This document shows, piece by piece, positions 1 to 6,560 of a stretch of DNA of 26,860 nucleotides. Under the pieces are notes generated by a model that had not been told where the DNA came from, did not search any database, and saw nothing but the letters and a program-made list of their open reading frames with translations. The translations under genes and the position numbers were made by a program. The DNA is taken from IMG/VR virus record IMGVR_UViG_3300010885_035331, positions 1 to 26,860 of that record. The stretch is one strand, 5' to 3'. How positions within the stretch are numbered: the first letter of the stretch is position 1; each line of letters opens with the position of its first letter. This DNA comes from a virus.

Positions 1-1
1 A

Positions 2-226
2 CAAATCCATCCAGGACAACTATGGAAACATAAAGATGGAATGGTTTGTATTATAGTACAAGTAGAAGCAATTGTGAATGAAGAGTATGTGGATCGTTAT
101 GCACTTGTTGATGTCGCAGATGGCATTGCTTATGGTTCTTTGGAAGAATATATTGAAGAAGTTTTTCCTACCAACAACGACTCTTTTACACTTGTAAAAG
201 AGTCTAAGTTGAAAGTCAAGATGTAG
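2..226 (+). CDS. Unknown protein, 5'-truncated by the window edge
   Basis: The frame is open from the first complete codon at base 2 to the TAG at 224-226, so the gene probably begins outside the window. An internal ATG at 41 would give 61 residues, but the upstream residues (IHPGQLWKHKDG) read like real protein, so I treat it as partial. The visible part is acidic and short, with a beta-rich start (VCIIVQVEAI) and a helix-forming SLEEYIEEVF stretch. I do not recognise the family. The 3' end of the reading frame contains a 26-bp perfect inverted repeat (179-204). No terminator follows. Confidence 0.55.
   Translation, partial: QIHPGQLWKHKDGMVCIIVQVEAIVNEEYVDRYALVDVADGIAYGSLEEYIEEVFPTNNDSFTLVKESKLKVKM
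179..204. repeat. Perfect 26-bp inverted repeat inside a coding region
   Basis: Arms of 12 bp (GACTCTTTTACA and its reverse complement) are separated by only CT. It encodes DSFTLVKES near the C-terminus of the first gene. No T-run follows, so it is not a canonical terminator. Confidence 0.85.
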
Positions 227-481
227 AAAAGATAGAGGGATACGTGCGTGGTAGAAAAAGATACACGGGGATACATTCTAGTACACAAAGATACACAAGA
301 TATGTTTAAAGTACTCATACAATATCATAAATATTTCAAAATTGACATGATAAAAAAGTCAAATTCACAAAAAAGTAGTTTTGATAAACTTATATATCTC
401 CCGTAAAACATATACACAGGATAATTATAAATAGAGCAAAAGCCTTATTCTATATAGTTAAAACCAATCTAAAATAATAGC
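227..481. other. 255-bp gene-free stretch with GATACA-type repeats
   Basis: No convincing gene on either strand. The first third holds imperfect copies of AGATACAC/GGATAC (about 239-300). The last part holds a TATAAATA late-promoter motif and TAGTTAAAACCAA, which resembles the 19-bp direct repeats found further right. Confidence 0.5.
426..433 (+). promoter_or_regulatory. T4-type late promoter motif TATAAATA
   Basis: Full match to the T4 late promoter -10 octamer, 48 bases before the ATG at 482. Unlike most copies in this window it leaves room for an untranslated leader. Confidence 0.5.
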
Positions 482-688
482 ATGATTACCATTCATAGTA
501 AAATTCGTGAAACTTTAATTCAAGCAGTTAAACGCGCACAAGATAATGCACAAGTATATTCGAGAATTGTAACACTTGATTATCAAGGTATCACTTCACT
601 AGTATATCCACAAGATAATTATCAAGCATTAGTACCAATTAAAATTGGATTATTGACTAGGCAAATCGCTGAGTTGAGTCGATCTTAG
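482..688 (+). CDS. Unknown 68-residue phage protein
   Basis: An ATG-initiated frame lying between a TATAAATA motif and a strong intrinsic terminator, which together make a plausible single-gene transcription unit. The product has an N-terminal amphipathic helix (IRETLIQAVKRAQDNA) followed by a beta-rich second half. It has no transmembrane segment, no signal peptide and no motif I recognise. There is no Shine-Dalgarno sequence before the ATG. Function unknown. Confidence 0.6.
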   Translation: MITIHSKIRETLIQAVKRAQDNAQVYSRIVTLDYQGITSLVYPQDNYQALVPIKIGLLTRQIAELSRS

Positions 689-714
689 TTTAACTAGATA
701 TAATTACTAATTTA

Positions 715-760
715 AGGGTGTTTTTAGGGGACTTTTACCTCTAAAAACACCCTCTTTTTT
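715..760 (+). terminator. Rho-independent terminator
   Basis: A 13-bp perfect stem (AGGGTGTTTTTAG with its complement) and a 13-base loop, followed by CTTTTTT. It lies 27 bp after the stop of the 482-688 gene. Confidence 0.9.
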
Positions 761-1196
761 GACCTAAATCTAACAACTTTTTAACCACTTAAAAACCGCA
801 TTCGACTCTAGGGAAAAATCGCACTTTTTGTTGTACCTATCACGATTTTAAAAATCAGTATTTTTTCAATAATTGAATAAAAACTACCAAAAAATACCTC
901 TAATTTAACAGCCAAATCTAACAACAAATTCTAACCGAAATCTAACAACAAATTCTAACAATCTAACAACAAATTCTAACAAAATCTAACAACAACTAAC
1001 AAAAAATGGTAGTTAAAACCAAGATATTTACGCGGGCGGGCGCGTTTCTCTTTATACTATTTTTTGAAATTGGAATTTCCAAGATGGTAGATAAAACCAA
1101 GATAAATTTATGGGGCACACGGTAAACAAATAATCTGAGGGCCGGGAGTTGCCAGAAAACTTCGCAACCTAGCAACCTACCTAACTAACTACTTGA
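761..1196. other. Gene-free, repeat-dense stretch
   Basis: No gene is supportable here. The stretch contains the left TCTAAC repeat cluster, two of the three 19-bp GGTAG repeats and a GC-rich patch (CGCGGGCGGGCGCG near 1031-1044) set in AT-rich DNA. A possible small hairpin lies near 1150-1172. This is what a replication origin or a control region would look like, but nothing proves either. Confidence 0.5.
917..1000 (+). repeat. Iteron-like direct repeats, TCTAACAACAAATTCTAAC
   Basis: Three perfect copies of this 19-mer begin at 917, 941 and 962, followed by a shortened copy (TCTAACAACAACTAAC) at 985-1000. Seven TCTAAC hexamers occur in 74 bp, and another lies at 769-774. Inverted copies (GTTAGA) lie at 2195-2259. 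Confidence 0.85.
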
Positions 1197-1284
1197 ATGA
1201 TTATTGAATTGAGTATTGATGCCCCCGCAGATTTGATTGACGCCCTTGCAACATGGCAAGAGCAAGGTAGATAAAACCAAGATA
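1008..1284 (+). repeat. Three 19-bp direct repeats GGTAG(A/T)TAAAACCAAGATA
   Basis: Copies at 1008-1026 (T variant), 1086-1104 and 1266-1284; the last two are identical. A partial relative (TAGTTAAAACCAA) precedes the 482 gene. Copies 2 and 3 are each followed by a GCCAGAAA-containing segment, an AACTAAC-rich segment and then an ORF. This suggests a duplicated upstream control module, possibly a phage-specific promoter or operator. Confidence 0.75.
1197..1274 (+). CDS. Possible 25-residue peptide
   Basis: A short ATG frame encoding MIIELSIDAPADLIDALATW plus five more residues. It sits downstream of the same kind of CTAAC-rich, Shine-Dalgarno-free leader as the genes at 1368 and 1850, and has similar GC-rich codon use. 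Its stop lies inside the third 19-bp repeat. It may be a real small gene, a leader peptide or a truncated remnant; only its context supports it. Confidence 0.3.
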   Translation: MIIELSIDAPADLIDALATWQEQGR

Positions 1285-1304
1285 GAATAAAAGCACGACG
1301 GCAA

Positions 1305-1325
1305 ACCCGCTGCCAGAAAGCGGGT
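1305..1325 (+). other. Small stem-loop before the 1368 gene
   Basis: A 7-bp perfect stem (ACCCGCT with AGCGGGT) and a 7-base loop, GCCAGAA. The loop sequence also occurs near 1154. No T-run follows. Confidence 0.5.
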
Positions 1326-1367
1326 GAATGAAAAAAGCAACTAACAAAGCAACTAACTAAAAAAAAT

Positions 1368-1772
1368 ATGTCCACCATCACAAAGCAAGTACAATTTCCG
1401 GTTTCCGGATCACAAGAGTTCAAGGCGTTCGTCACGGCCTGCCGCGAGAGTTACGGGGCCGCTGGTACCACGAAAGAATATAAGGCAATCAGTGAACGGG
1501 AAGTCAGTGACTCAATCCTAGCGTTTATCCACGCCAACCGCATGGAACGCATCAATTGCCTAGTAGATAATGATCTGGGCGAAGAAATCGAGGAAATGCA
1601 AGAGACAGGAATCGACCTTTTCGAGTTGGAAATCAACCGCACGCTTGCTTTACGTGCTACACAAAGCCGTCAAAACACTGCTACCGTCAAGCTGGCCAGC
1701 GCGCAAAATGAAATCGAGTCACTTAAGGCTCAGCTTGCCGCAATGTTAAATGCACAAGTTGGAAGTTATTAA
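1368..1772 (+). CDS. Unknown coiled-coil protein of GC-rich origin
   Basis: 134 residues, ATG start, stop 13 bp before a strong terminator. The N-terminal half is mixed alpha/beta. The C-terminal 60 residues are helical with heptad-like spacing (about residues 95-128), suggesting oligomerisation. No family recognised. Base composition and codon use are clearly richer in GC than in the surrounding late genes, consistent with recent acquisition or with a different expression class. The leader is A-rich and CTAAC-containing, with no Shine-Dalgarno sequence. It lies between TCTAAC clusters of opposite orientation together with the next gene. Confidence 0.7.
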   Translation: MSTITKQVQFPVSGSQEFKAFVTACRESYGAAGTTKEYKAISEREVSDSILAFIHANRMERINCLVDNDLGEEIEEMQETGIDLFELEINRTLALRATQSRQNTATVKLASAQNEIESLKAQLAAMLNAQVGSY

Positions 1773-1784
1773 CTAGCAGATCTG

Positions 1785-1822
1785 GGGCCGATAGCATAAA
1801 AAACTATCGGCCCTATTTTTTC
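1785..1822 (+). terminator. Rho-independent terminator
   Basis: A 10-bp perfect stem (GGGCCGATAG / CTATCGGCCC) with a 9-base loop, then TATTTTTTCT. It separates the two GC-rich genes. Confidence 0.9.
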
Positions 1823-1849
1823 TCCAATATCAATCTAACGAAAAAATCA

Positions 1850-2134
1850 ATGAGCGAAACATCTAAAAATCAAATCATCCTTGCCTTGGACATGGCGGAA
1901 AGCCTGCTTTGTGCCTTGGAAAGCACACTATGCCCCCCACAAGCGTTCGCAAGCATACGGCGGGCCATAGTCCTAGCGGTGACTTCAAAGCTCGCCAAGG
2001 GCAATCCTAGGGCAACCAGGCTAGCCGATGCTGCTGCCGTTGCTGCGCTTGATGCGTATTGTGACTGGCAAACCAGAAAAACCACCGATGAAACACTGGA
2101 CGTGACGCACGCAATCGTTCACTGGCAATTCTAA
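1850..2134 (+). CDS. Unknown 94-residue protein of GC-rich origin
   Basis: ATG start after CTAACGAAAAAATCA, with no Shine-Dalgarno sequence. The product is helical and rich in Ala and Leu, with several Cys in the first third (MAESLLCALESTLCPPQAF) and a Trp near the C-terminus. It has no membrane segment or known motif. Like its upstream neighbour it stands out by GC content. A terminator on each side suggests it is transcribed alone, so a promoter probably lies in the short gap at 1823-1849. Confidence 0.65.
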   Translation: MSETSKNQIILALDMAESLLCALESTLCPPQAFASIRRAIVLAVTSKLAKGNPRATRLADAAAVAALDAYCDWQTRKTTDETLDVTHAIVHWQF

Positions 2135-2140
2135 ACGCTG

Positions 2141-2179
2141 AAAAAATTGCCGCAAGACTTGGCAAACCTTGCGGCAATT
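2141..2179 (-). terminator. Intrinsic terminator for minus-strand transcripts
   Basis: A 12-bp perfect stem (AATTGCCGCAAG / CTTGCGGCAATT) with an 11-base loop. Read on the minus strand it is followed by TTTTTT; on the plus strand it has no T-run. It lies between the convergent 1850 gene and the minus-strand unit ending at 2490. Confidence 0.75.
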
Positions 2180-2194
2180 CTACACGGTGGTTTC

Positions 2195-2259
2195 GTTAGA
2201 TATAGATATACTAACAATTGTTAGGGTTCTGTTAGAAATTGGTTAGATTTTTTGTTAGA
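2195..2259 (-). repeat. Inverted TCTAAC cluster with a 14-bp palindrome
   Basis: GTTAGA, the reverse complement of TCTAAC, occurs at 2195, 2231, 2242 and 2254. The perfect palindrome CTAACAATTGTTAG lies at 2211-2224. Orientation is opposite to the cluster at 917-1000, so the GC-rich gene pair lies between inverted clusters. Confidence 0.75.
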
Positions 2260-2285
2260 ATTTTTTGGCGGGGGGGGCCATGACT

Positions 2286-2459
2286 AATTTTTTTTACCAA
2301 AAATTACAGTTTTCCCCTATAGCGATTTTCAAAATTAATAATTTTTTTTACCAAAAATTACAGTTTTCCCCTATAGCGATTTTCAATTCTATCGCTTCAA
2401 AATCAGAAATGACTAATTTTTTTTACCAAAAATTACAGTTTTCCCCTATAGCGATTTCC
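2286..2459. repeat. Three 45-bp direct repeats
   Basis: Nearly identical 45-bp units at 2286-2330, 2340-2384 and 2415-2459. Each is a T-tract, then ACCAAAAATTACAG, then TTTTCCCCTATAGCGATTT. Copies 1 and 3 are also preceded by TGACT. Offsets of 54 and 75 bp keep all three in one frame, where each would read (MT)NFFYQKLQFSPIAI. On the minus strand each carries CTATAGGGGAAAA. A run of eight G residues (2270-2277) precedes the array. Together with the adjoining sequence this covers the gene-free stretch 2260-2489. Confidence 0.9.
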
Positions 2460-2489
2460 AAATTTAAAATATTTTTAAATTATCACAAG

Positions 2490-2783
2490 TTACCAATTCT
2501 TACACGACCAATAGCCGGGTGTGGTCTTATCTTTTTTCTGAGAGCACTTGTGTCTAGCTCTAAATGACTTTCTTCTTTTGGGATTGGATTTCTTAATACG
2601 AAGATTGGGATCTCCATAATGAACTCTTTTGTATCCCGTCTTGGTTTTCACACATCTCATATACTTTTTATCAGATCTGGTAGAAGCCTGCTGGCCAGTT
2701 ACCTTTGTGCATGTGGTAGCTTCAATAATGATGTCACATCCCAAAGATTCTTGCAACTTATAGTACTCTAAAAATGTAATCAT
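2490..2783 (-). CDS. Small basic phage protein, candidate capsid-internal protein
   Basis: 97 residues. The N-terminus (MITFLEYYKLQES) matches the motif shared by five proteins of this window, and L-Q-E fits the (L/I)-x-E cleavage rule of T4-type prohead proteases. The C-terminal half is strongly basic with conserved-looking RRKSFRARHKCS and TPGYWSCKNW elements. I recall this C-terminal type from other large phages, where its function is unknown. Cys and His are spaced as if they could bind metal. The start follows TAAATA-N5, and that motif overlaps the stop codon of the upstream gene. Role inferred only. Confidence 0.75.
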   Translation of the reverse strand: MITFLEYYKLQESLGCDIIIEATTCTKVTGQQASTRSDKKYMRCVKTKTGYKRVHYGDPNLRIKKSNPKRRKSFRARHKCSQKKDKTTPGYWSCKNW

Positions 2784-2794
2784 GATATTATTTA
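2784..2794 (-). promoter_or_regulatory. Late promoter motif TAAATA-N5 abutting ATG
   Basis: The motif (2789-2794) overlaps the TAA stop of the upstream gene at 2788-2790; five bases separate it from the ATG at 2783. Confidence 0.65.
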
Positions 2795-3585
2795 GTTAGG
2801 GAAACTTGTGCTTGCATCATCTCTTGATACAATTCGGGATAGTTTTTTTGTATAATCTCAAATCTCACCATCTTATAACTATTATCCCGTACTTTCCACA
2901 CCACATAAGAACGTACCCTCACTATATCATTTTTATTCACTACTGTTTCCGCATCAGGTATCCTAGTTAGCTGATCTTTGGATACTGGTCTACCCCGTGT
3001 GTCCATATCAGCTCTATTTCGGTTTTCATATCCAAAGTTTTGATACCACACAACGTCATTTACATTTTTAGGGGTGGCTACAGTTATATAGCCAACGGGC
3101 ACATCAAATGCTCTGGTATTGGATGTAGATGTGGTCTTTGTGGCGTGTTGTAATGTGTTCAGGGACTTCTGACCAATCTGATCTGAATATCTACTCACAC
3201 TATTGGCATATACTCTAAAAGCATAAGACAAGCTATTTGTGAAATAGGTTCCCCCTTCTGCCTTGGCATCCGGCCCCAATTCAAAGGCATTTAGATGTTT
3301 GTGTCCTCTATATAATAAAGAGCCATCTCTGGGAAACTTCTCGAAATCATTTGTGGTGACACCGTGATATTTCAGAGCGTGTTGTAATTGTTGTTGCCAA
3401 TCTGAAGTCTTTGTACTTTCCCGTTCTGCTTTGAATTGTTTTGGATCAAAAGTTTTATAATTTCTCCATTCCGTGTCAGCCTTGGGATAATCCGGGGCAT
3501 CCTTTTTCTTTGATATCATCCCAAATTGATTTCTATTTCTCTGTGTGGAATCTACATATTCATTGAAAAACTCTTTGAAGGTCAT
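2788..3585 (-). CDS. ADP-ribosyltransferase-like protein, candidate packaged effector
   Basis: 265 residues from the ATG at 3585. An ATG 21 bp upstream is in frame, but the late motif ends five bases before the second one. Visible elements fit the R-S-E class of ADP-ribosyltransferases: YRG (Arg about 93), GGTYFTNSLSYAFRVYA (FTNS about 115-118) and DAETVV (Glu about 213). The match is by eye only, and the usual E/Q-x-E is D-x-E here. The N-terminus MTFKEFFNEYVDS carries the shared capsid-targeting-like motif. T4 Alt is a packaged ADP-ribosyltransferase that modifies host RNA polymerase, so a comparable role is plausible. An unrelated fold cannot be excluded. Confidence 0.6.
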   Translation of the reverse strand: MTFKEFFNEYVDSTQRNRNQFGMISKKKDAPDYPKADTEWRNYKTFDPKQFKAERESTKTSDWQQQLQHALKYHGVTTNDFEKFPRDGSLLYRGHKHLNAFELGPDAKAEGGTYFTNSLSYAFRVYANSVSRYSDQIGQKSLNTLQHATKTTSTSNTRAFDVPVGYITVATPKNVNDVVWYQNFGYENRNRADMDTRGRPVSKDQLTRIPDAETVVNKNDIVRVRSYVVWKVRDNSYKMVRFEIIQKNYPELYQEMMQAQVSLTK

Positions 3586-3596
3586 AACATTATTTA
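3586..3596 (-). promoter_or_regulatory. Late promoter motif CATAAATA-N5 abutting ATG
   Basis: TAAATA at 3591-3596. It selects the second of two in-frame ATGs. It is back to back with the plus-strand motif at 3607. Confidence 0.65.
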
Positions 3597-3606
3597 TGTG
3601 TTTCAT

Positions 3607-3617
3607 TAAATATATAG
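3607..3617 (+). promoter_or_regulatory. Late promoter motif TTAAATA-N5 abutting ATG
   Basis: TAAATA at 3607-3612, five bases before the ATG at 3618. With the minus-strand copy at 3591-3596 it forms a divergent promoter pair with only 10 bp between the hexamers. Confidence 0.65.
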
Positions 3618-5411
3618 ATGTATACTTCTCGTTTTGATATTGCCGATATTTATTTGGAAATGATTACCGAAGGTTTGGAAGAAAAAATTCCCCACTTGAT
3701 AGGTCTAGTAAATCCAAATGTGGAAAACAAACCAGCATATATTAAAATGGTGGCGGATAATTTTGATCCATCTCCAAATAGTATGTATATATCGTGGATT
3801 TTAAAGATGCTGAGACAGGGTATTCTACGCGGAGAAGAGGATGCTTCAAAAGTAAAAGAATCACTGGAGACTTTTACCATATTGAAAAATAAACCACAAT
3901 TTCCTTCCATGTACAAAGATATAAATCGTTTCAAATCATGGGGTGATTTGGCGGAAGTTCTCACACAGTTTTCGGATGTAAAGTCTAAAAAGGAACAAGT
4001 TCGCATATCCCGTGAAGAGGGCATTGAATTGATGGAAGAAATAGAACCATATAAATTATACGTAGTGACCAAACAAGAAGCGGCAGCGAAACATTTTAGA
4101 GATACCCATTGGTGTGTAAAAGATCCCCGCCATTTCAACAATTACGGTCCCCCGTATTATTATTTCACCAAAGATGATCAACCATCCACTCTACTTCACT
4201 TGAATTCTGATCAGTGTATGGATGTGAATGACCGAGATACCAGATTGAACAATATCCAACAGGAGATGATGGAAACCGAGAAGATGACCCGATATGTCAT
4301 CGCCCACGATAATACAGATTCAGCTATTTCCAATTATAAAGAAAGAATTGGAGAAGGCTACGAAGGACTCATTGATGAAATGATTCAGAAACAATTGAAT
4401 AAAGTTATAGCTGAGTTTCCACTTGAAATATTTCACTTGGATACCGATAACATATCAGAAGGATATTATAGTGCTTGGGGTTCCATGTCATACGACTTTT
4501 CTGGATTGGAAGACAACTTTGAAGACAGAGAATTTCAAAAAATTGTGCGGAATGCTCTGAGTGAGGTGGGTATATATGTAGATTATTTAGATTCTGAAAA
4601 TTTACAGGTAGATGGGGTCAACTTTACTATAGATTATGATCAACAATCAGATTATCATAGCTCCGGTCCAGTAGATAAATTACACAGTTTCCTGAGAGAG
4701 TTGCAAAACATAGAAGATGATTGGACTGGAACAACTGAAAAATTTAAAGAAAAATTGGATGATGATTTTTTAAGAGCTGGATATATATCATCAGCATGGG
4801 CGACCTTCAATACTAAAGTTCTAGATAACGTGAATTGGAATAGACAATTCCCCCATGCGAGAAGTGACGATTTTTATAAGAGTATAAAGTTTGATTTTTT
4901 CCCTGTGGATGATTCACCGGACTTTTATAAAGCGATATCCAATACTGGACCAATCAATTTAAATAATATTTATATTTATGAAGATACTAAATTATATCCG
5001 ATACTCAAATTGGTATCCAAGTTTTTCATACACACTGGAATAATAACCAAAGATAGCCGAGAGAATTACTTGACAATAATGCTGGAAAAAAGTGGGAAGA
5101 TAAATATTCAATATAGCTCCAAATACGATGAAGACATGACCTTTGATGATTATATGAAAGATATCAAAATCTTCAAATCATTCAATAATAATTACGATAA
5201 TTACGGAGACCAGATAAGGAAGTTTTATGGCGACTATATCTATCCAGCCCTTGGACATCTAAACAAAACGGGGGAATTAAACATCACCGGAAATGAAAAA
5301 ATACCCGTTCTACAAGTAAGAGGTAGAAAAGAACCCAAGGAACAACGACACTTACAATTTAGAGAAGGTACAGTACGAACCTTTGATGAATTGTATGCCA
5401 GATTATTTTAA
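3618..5411 (+). CDS. Large unknown phage protein with a WCVKD/PYYYF module
   Basis: 597 residues, hydrophilic and acidic, with no membrane segment. A conserved-looking core at about residues 164-208 reads HWCVKDPRHFNNYGPPYYYF, then LLHLNSDQCMDVNDRDT. I associate this pattern with uncharacterised proteins of large phages, but know no function. The N-terminus (MYTSRFDIADIYLEMITEG) includes I-T-E before Gly, a possible prohead-protease site, although the shared F-x-x-[YF][YF] motif is not clear here. The C-terminal two thirds looks like several alpha/beta domains. Its end overlaps the convergent metallopeptidase gene by 9 bp. Length and layout resemble the 17266-19128 protein, but I see no clear homology. 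Confidence 0.8.
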   Translation: MYTSRFDIADIYLEMITEGLEEKIPHLIGLVNPNVENKPAYIKMVADNFDPSPNSMYISWILKMLRQGILRGEEDASKVKESLETFTILKNKPQFPSMYKDINRFKSWGDLAEVLTQFSDVKSKKEQVRISREEGIELMEEIEPYKLYVVTKQEAAAKHFRDTHWCVKDPRHFNNYGPPYYYFTKDDQPSTLLHLNSDQCMDVNDRDTRLNNIQQEMMETEKMTRYVIAHDNTDSAISNYKERIGEGYEGLIDEMIQKQLNKVIAEFPLEIFHLDTDNISEGYYSAWGSMSYDFSGLEDNFEDREFQKIVRNALSEVGIYVDYLDSENLQVDGVNFTIDYDQQSDYHSSGPVDKLHSFLRELQNIEDDWTGTTEKFKEKLDDDFLRAGYISSAWATFNTKVLDNVNWNRQFPHARSDDFYKSIKFDFFPVDDSPDFYKAISNTGPINLNNIYIYEDTKLYPILKLVSKFFIHTGIITKDSRENYLTIMLEKSGKINIQYSSKYDEDMTFDDYMKDIKIFKSFNNNYDNYGDQIRKFYGDYIYPALGHLNKTGELNITGNEKIPVLQVRGRKEPKEQRHLQFREGTVRTFDELYARLF

Positions 5412-6038
5412 TTGATCGGATAGATTTAACACCTCTAATAGATTTCTCAGAAGAGGTAGTCTGGCATAATTACCGGGATAATAATCCATATAAGTCTTAT
5501 ATGCTTGGAAGGCATATTTTTTATACTGAGGTAGATATTCTATTGGTATGAATTCCATACCCTTTCGCCAAGCATCCAATTCATACCACAATTTATGAAG
5601 GTTCTTTAAATCCAGATTATTATAATATTCGGATATAGCATCTTCCTCTGCTACGAATGCTCTATATCTAGCATTATGTAAGGGATCATCATATTGTAGG
5701 ATATGTCCGACTTCATGGGCCAGTACAAATAAAGTTCTTATATAAGGTATATCTGATATTGGGTCCTTATACTTTAATTTTTCTCTACTGCTTTCCTTTG
5801 GAGATATACCTATTTTTTTGTCTTTGAAGACTGCATAGGAATAATCGTGCTTGTGGATTTTGAAACCTTTCTGTTTCAAAAGGTCTTTTAATTTCTTGAT
5901 GGAAGTTTGATATTTTGCGCGAGTTTCCGTTCTCGCCATTCTTTCTTCCTCGGCCAATTGTCTTTTGGCTTCCGGGCTTTGGAACCACGTACGAGGATTC
6001 CAAGAAAATTTTTCATAATATACTTTAAAGGTATCCAC
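5403..6038 (-). CDS. HExxH zinc metallopeptidase, candidate packaged protein
   Basis: 211 residues from a GTG start chosen because TAAATA ends five bases upstream. HEVGH at residues 108-112 is the zinc-binding and catalytic motif. A third ligand could be Glu 131/132 (FVAEEDA) or Glu 153 (ELDAW). The segment before it (RTLFVLAHEVGHILQYDDP) is typical of soluble gluzincin-like peptidases. The N-terminus MDTFKVYYEKFSW has the shared capsid-targeting-like motif, followed by a charged helix (about 23-60). There is no signal peptide, so it acts in the cytoplasm or travels in the virion. Substrate unknown. It overlaps the convergent gene at 5411. Confidence 0.8.
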   Translation of the reverse strand: MDTFKVYYEKFSWNPRTWFQSPEAKRQLAEEERMARTETRAKYQTSIKKLKDLLKQKGFKIHKHDYSYAVFKDKKIGISPKESSREKLKYKDPISDIPYIRTLFVLAHEVGHILQYDDPLHNARYRAFVAEEDAISEYYNNLDLKNLHKLWYELDAWRKGMEFIPIEYLPQYKKYAFQAYKTYMDYYPGNYARLPLLRNLLEVLNLSDQLK

Positions 6039-6049
6039 CTCAGTATTTA
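6039..6049 (-). promoter_or_regulatory. Late promoter motif TTAAATA-N5 abutting GTG
   Basis: TAAATA at 6044-6049; its first three bases are the TAA stop of the upstream gene. It decides the GTG start. Confidence 0.6.
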
Positions 6050-6307
6050 ATCTCTACCGTAAAGATAAACTTGACATACCATTATAACATGGTCAACCAA
6101 CCAACATATGGCAGAAGAATAAAAGGCTAATTGTATAGCAAACGAGAGAGACGAGTTCCCATCCAGTATAGCGGTCCAAAATCCAATGTGAAATCCGAGA
6201 CATAGTGTACATTTGAAAAGGTTTTTAAAAAATTTGTATTTACAGAGTGGGATTCTTACAAAGTTTAATATGCTTCCATATTTCAGGATCAAGCACATAC
6301 CCACCAT
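6047..6307 (-). CDS. Small membrane protein with a CTLC motif (DUF1360-like)
   Basis: About 86 residues if started at the ATG at 6307. A TTG at 6334 overlapping the upstream stop would add nine residues, and an ATG at 6298 is also possible. Hydrophobic segments flank the motif KCTLCLGFHIGFW, which resembles the CPYC-GFW signature of DUF1360 membrane proteins; a second membrane stretch is AIQLAFYSSAICWLVDHVIMV. Function unknown. It lies directly after the CC-x3-GC mini-protein gene and probably shares its transcript, since no late motif precedes it. Confidence 0.65.
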   Translation of the reverse strand: MVGMCLILKYGSILNFVRIPLCKYKFFKNLFKCTLCLGFHIGFWTAILDGNSSLSFAIQLAFYSSAICWLVDHVIMVCQVYLYGRD

Positions 6308-6326
6308 TGTAAATGTTTGAAAAAAA

Positions 6327-6524
6327 TTAACCAAGAATTAGTTTTTCTCCGTTTAATGTTTTGACTCCATCGGAAATAAGTTGGGCTTCTTCCTTTTTGA
6401 CAATAATCTTATTTCCATAATCATCGGTGATTTCTACCGTCCCATCTCCCAAATCTTTTACTACTGGACATCCTTTCCCATTACAACACAACCGCACACT
6501 ACTAGCATCAATTCTCTTAATCAT
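6327..6524 (-). CDS. Small CC-x3-GC protein, possible metal binder
   Basis: 65 residues from the ATG at 6524, preferred over an in-frame upstream ATG because the late motif falls just before it. RLCCNGKGCPVV suggests a redox or metal site. The remainder (GTVEITDDYGNKIIVKKEEAQLI) looks like a small beta domain of a type seen in many large phages. No function known to me. Confidence 0.65.
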   Translation of the reverse strand: MIKRIDASSVRLCCNGKGCPVVKDLGDGTVEITDDYGNKIIVKKEEAQLISDGVKTLNGEKLILG

Positions 6525-6538
6525 GGTAGCTATATTTA
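6525..6538 (-). promoter_or_regulatory. Late promoter motif CTAAATA, 8-base spacing
   Basis: TAAATA at 6533-6538; the gap to the ATG at 6524 is eight bases, longer than the usual five. Confidence 0.5.
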
Positions 6539-6560
6539 GTAAAAAAATATAATAATTCAA

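Noticed and set aside
917-1000. CRISPR array
   Set aside because: Units are 19 bp with spacers of only 2-5 bases and there are no cas genes; these are iteron-like direct repeats.
1181-1435. Minus-strand frame of 84 residues
   Set aside because: It crosses the leader and start of the better-supported 1368 gene and has no start signal or recognisable motif.
2286-2459. CRISPR array
   Set aside because: Only three units with unequal short gaps (9 and 30 bp) and no cas genes.
2265-2567. A 100-residue plus-strand reading frame through the 45-bp repeats
   Set aside because: It consists mostly of the repeated segment, and its end runs antisense into a well-supported minus-strand gene. It is kept only as a possibility in the repeat finding.
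3650-4141. Minus-strand frame of 163 residues
   Set aside because: Antisense shadow of the large gene at 3618-5411, which has a late motif and conserved-looking segments.
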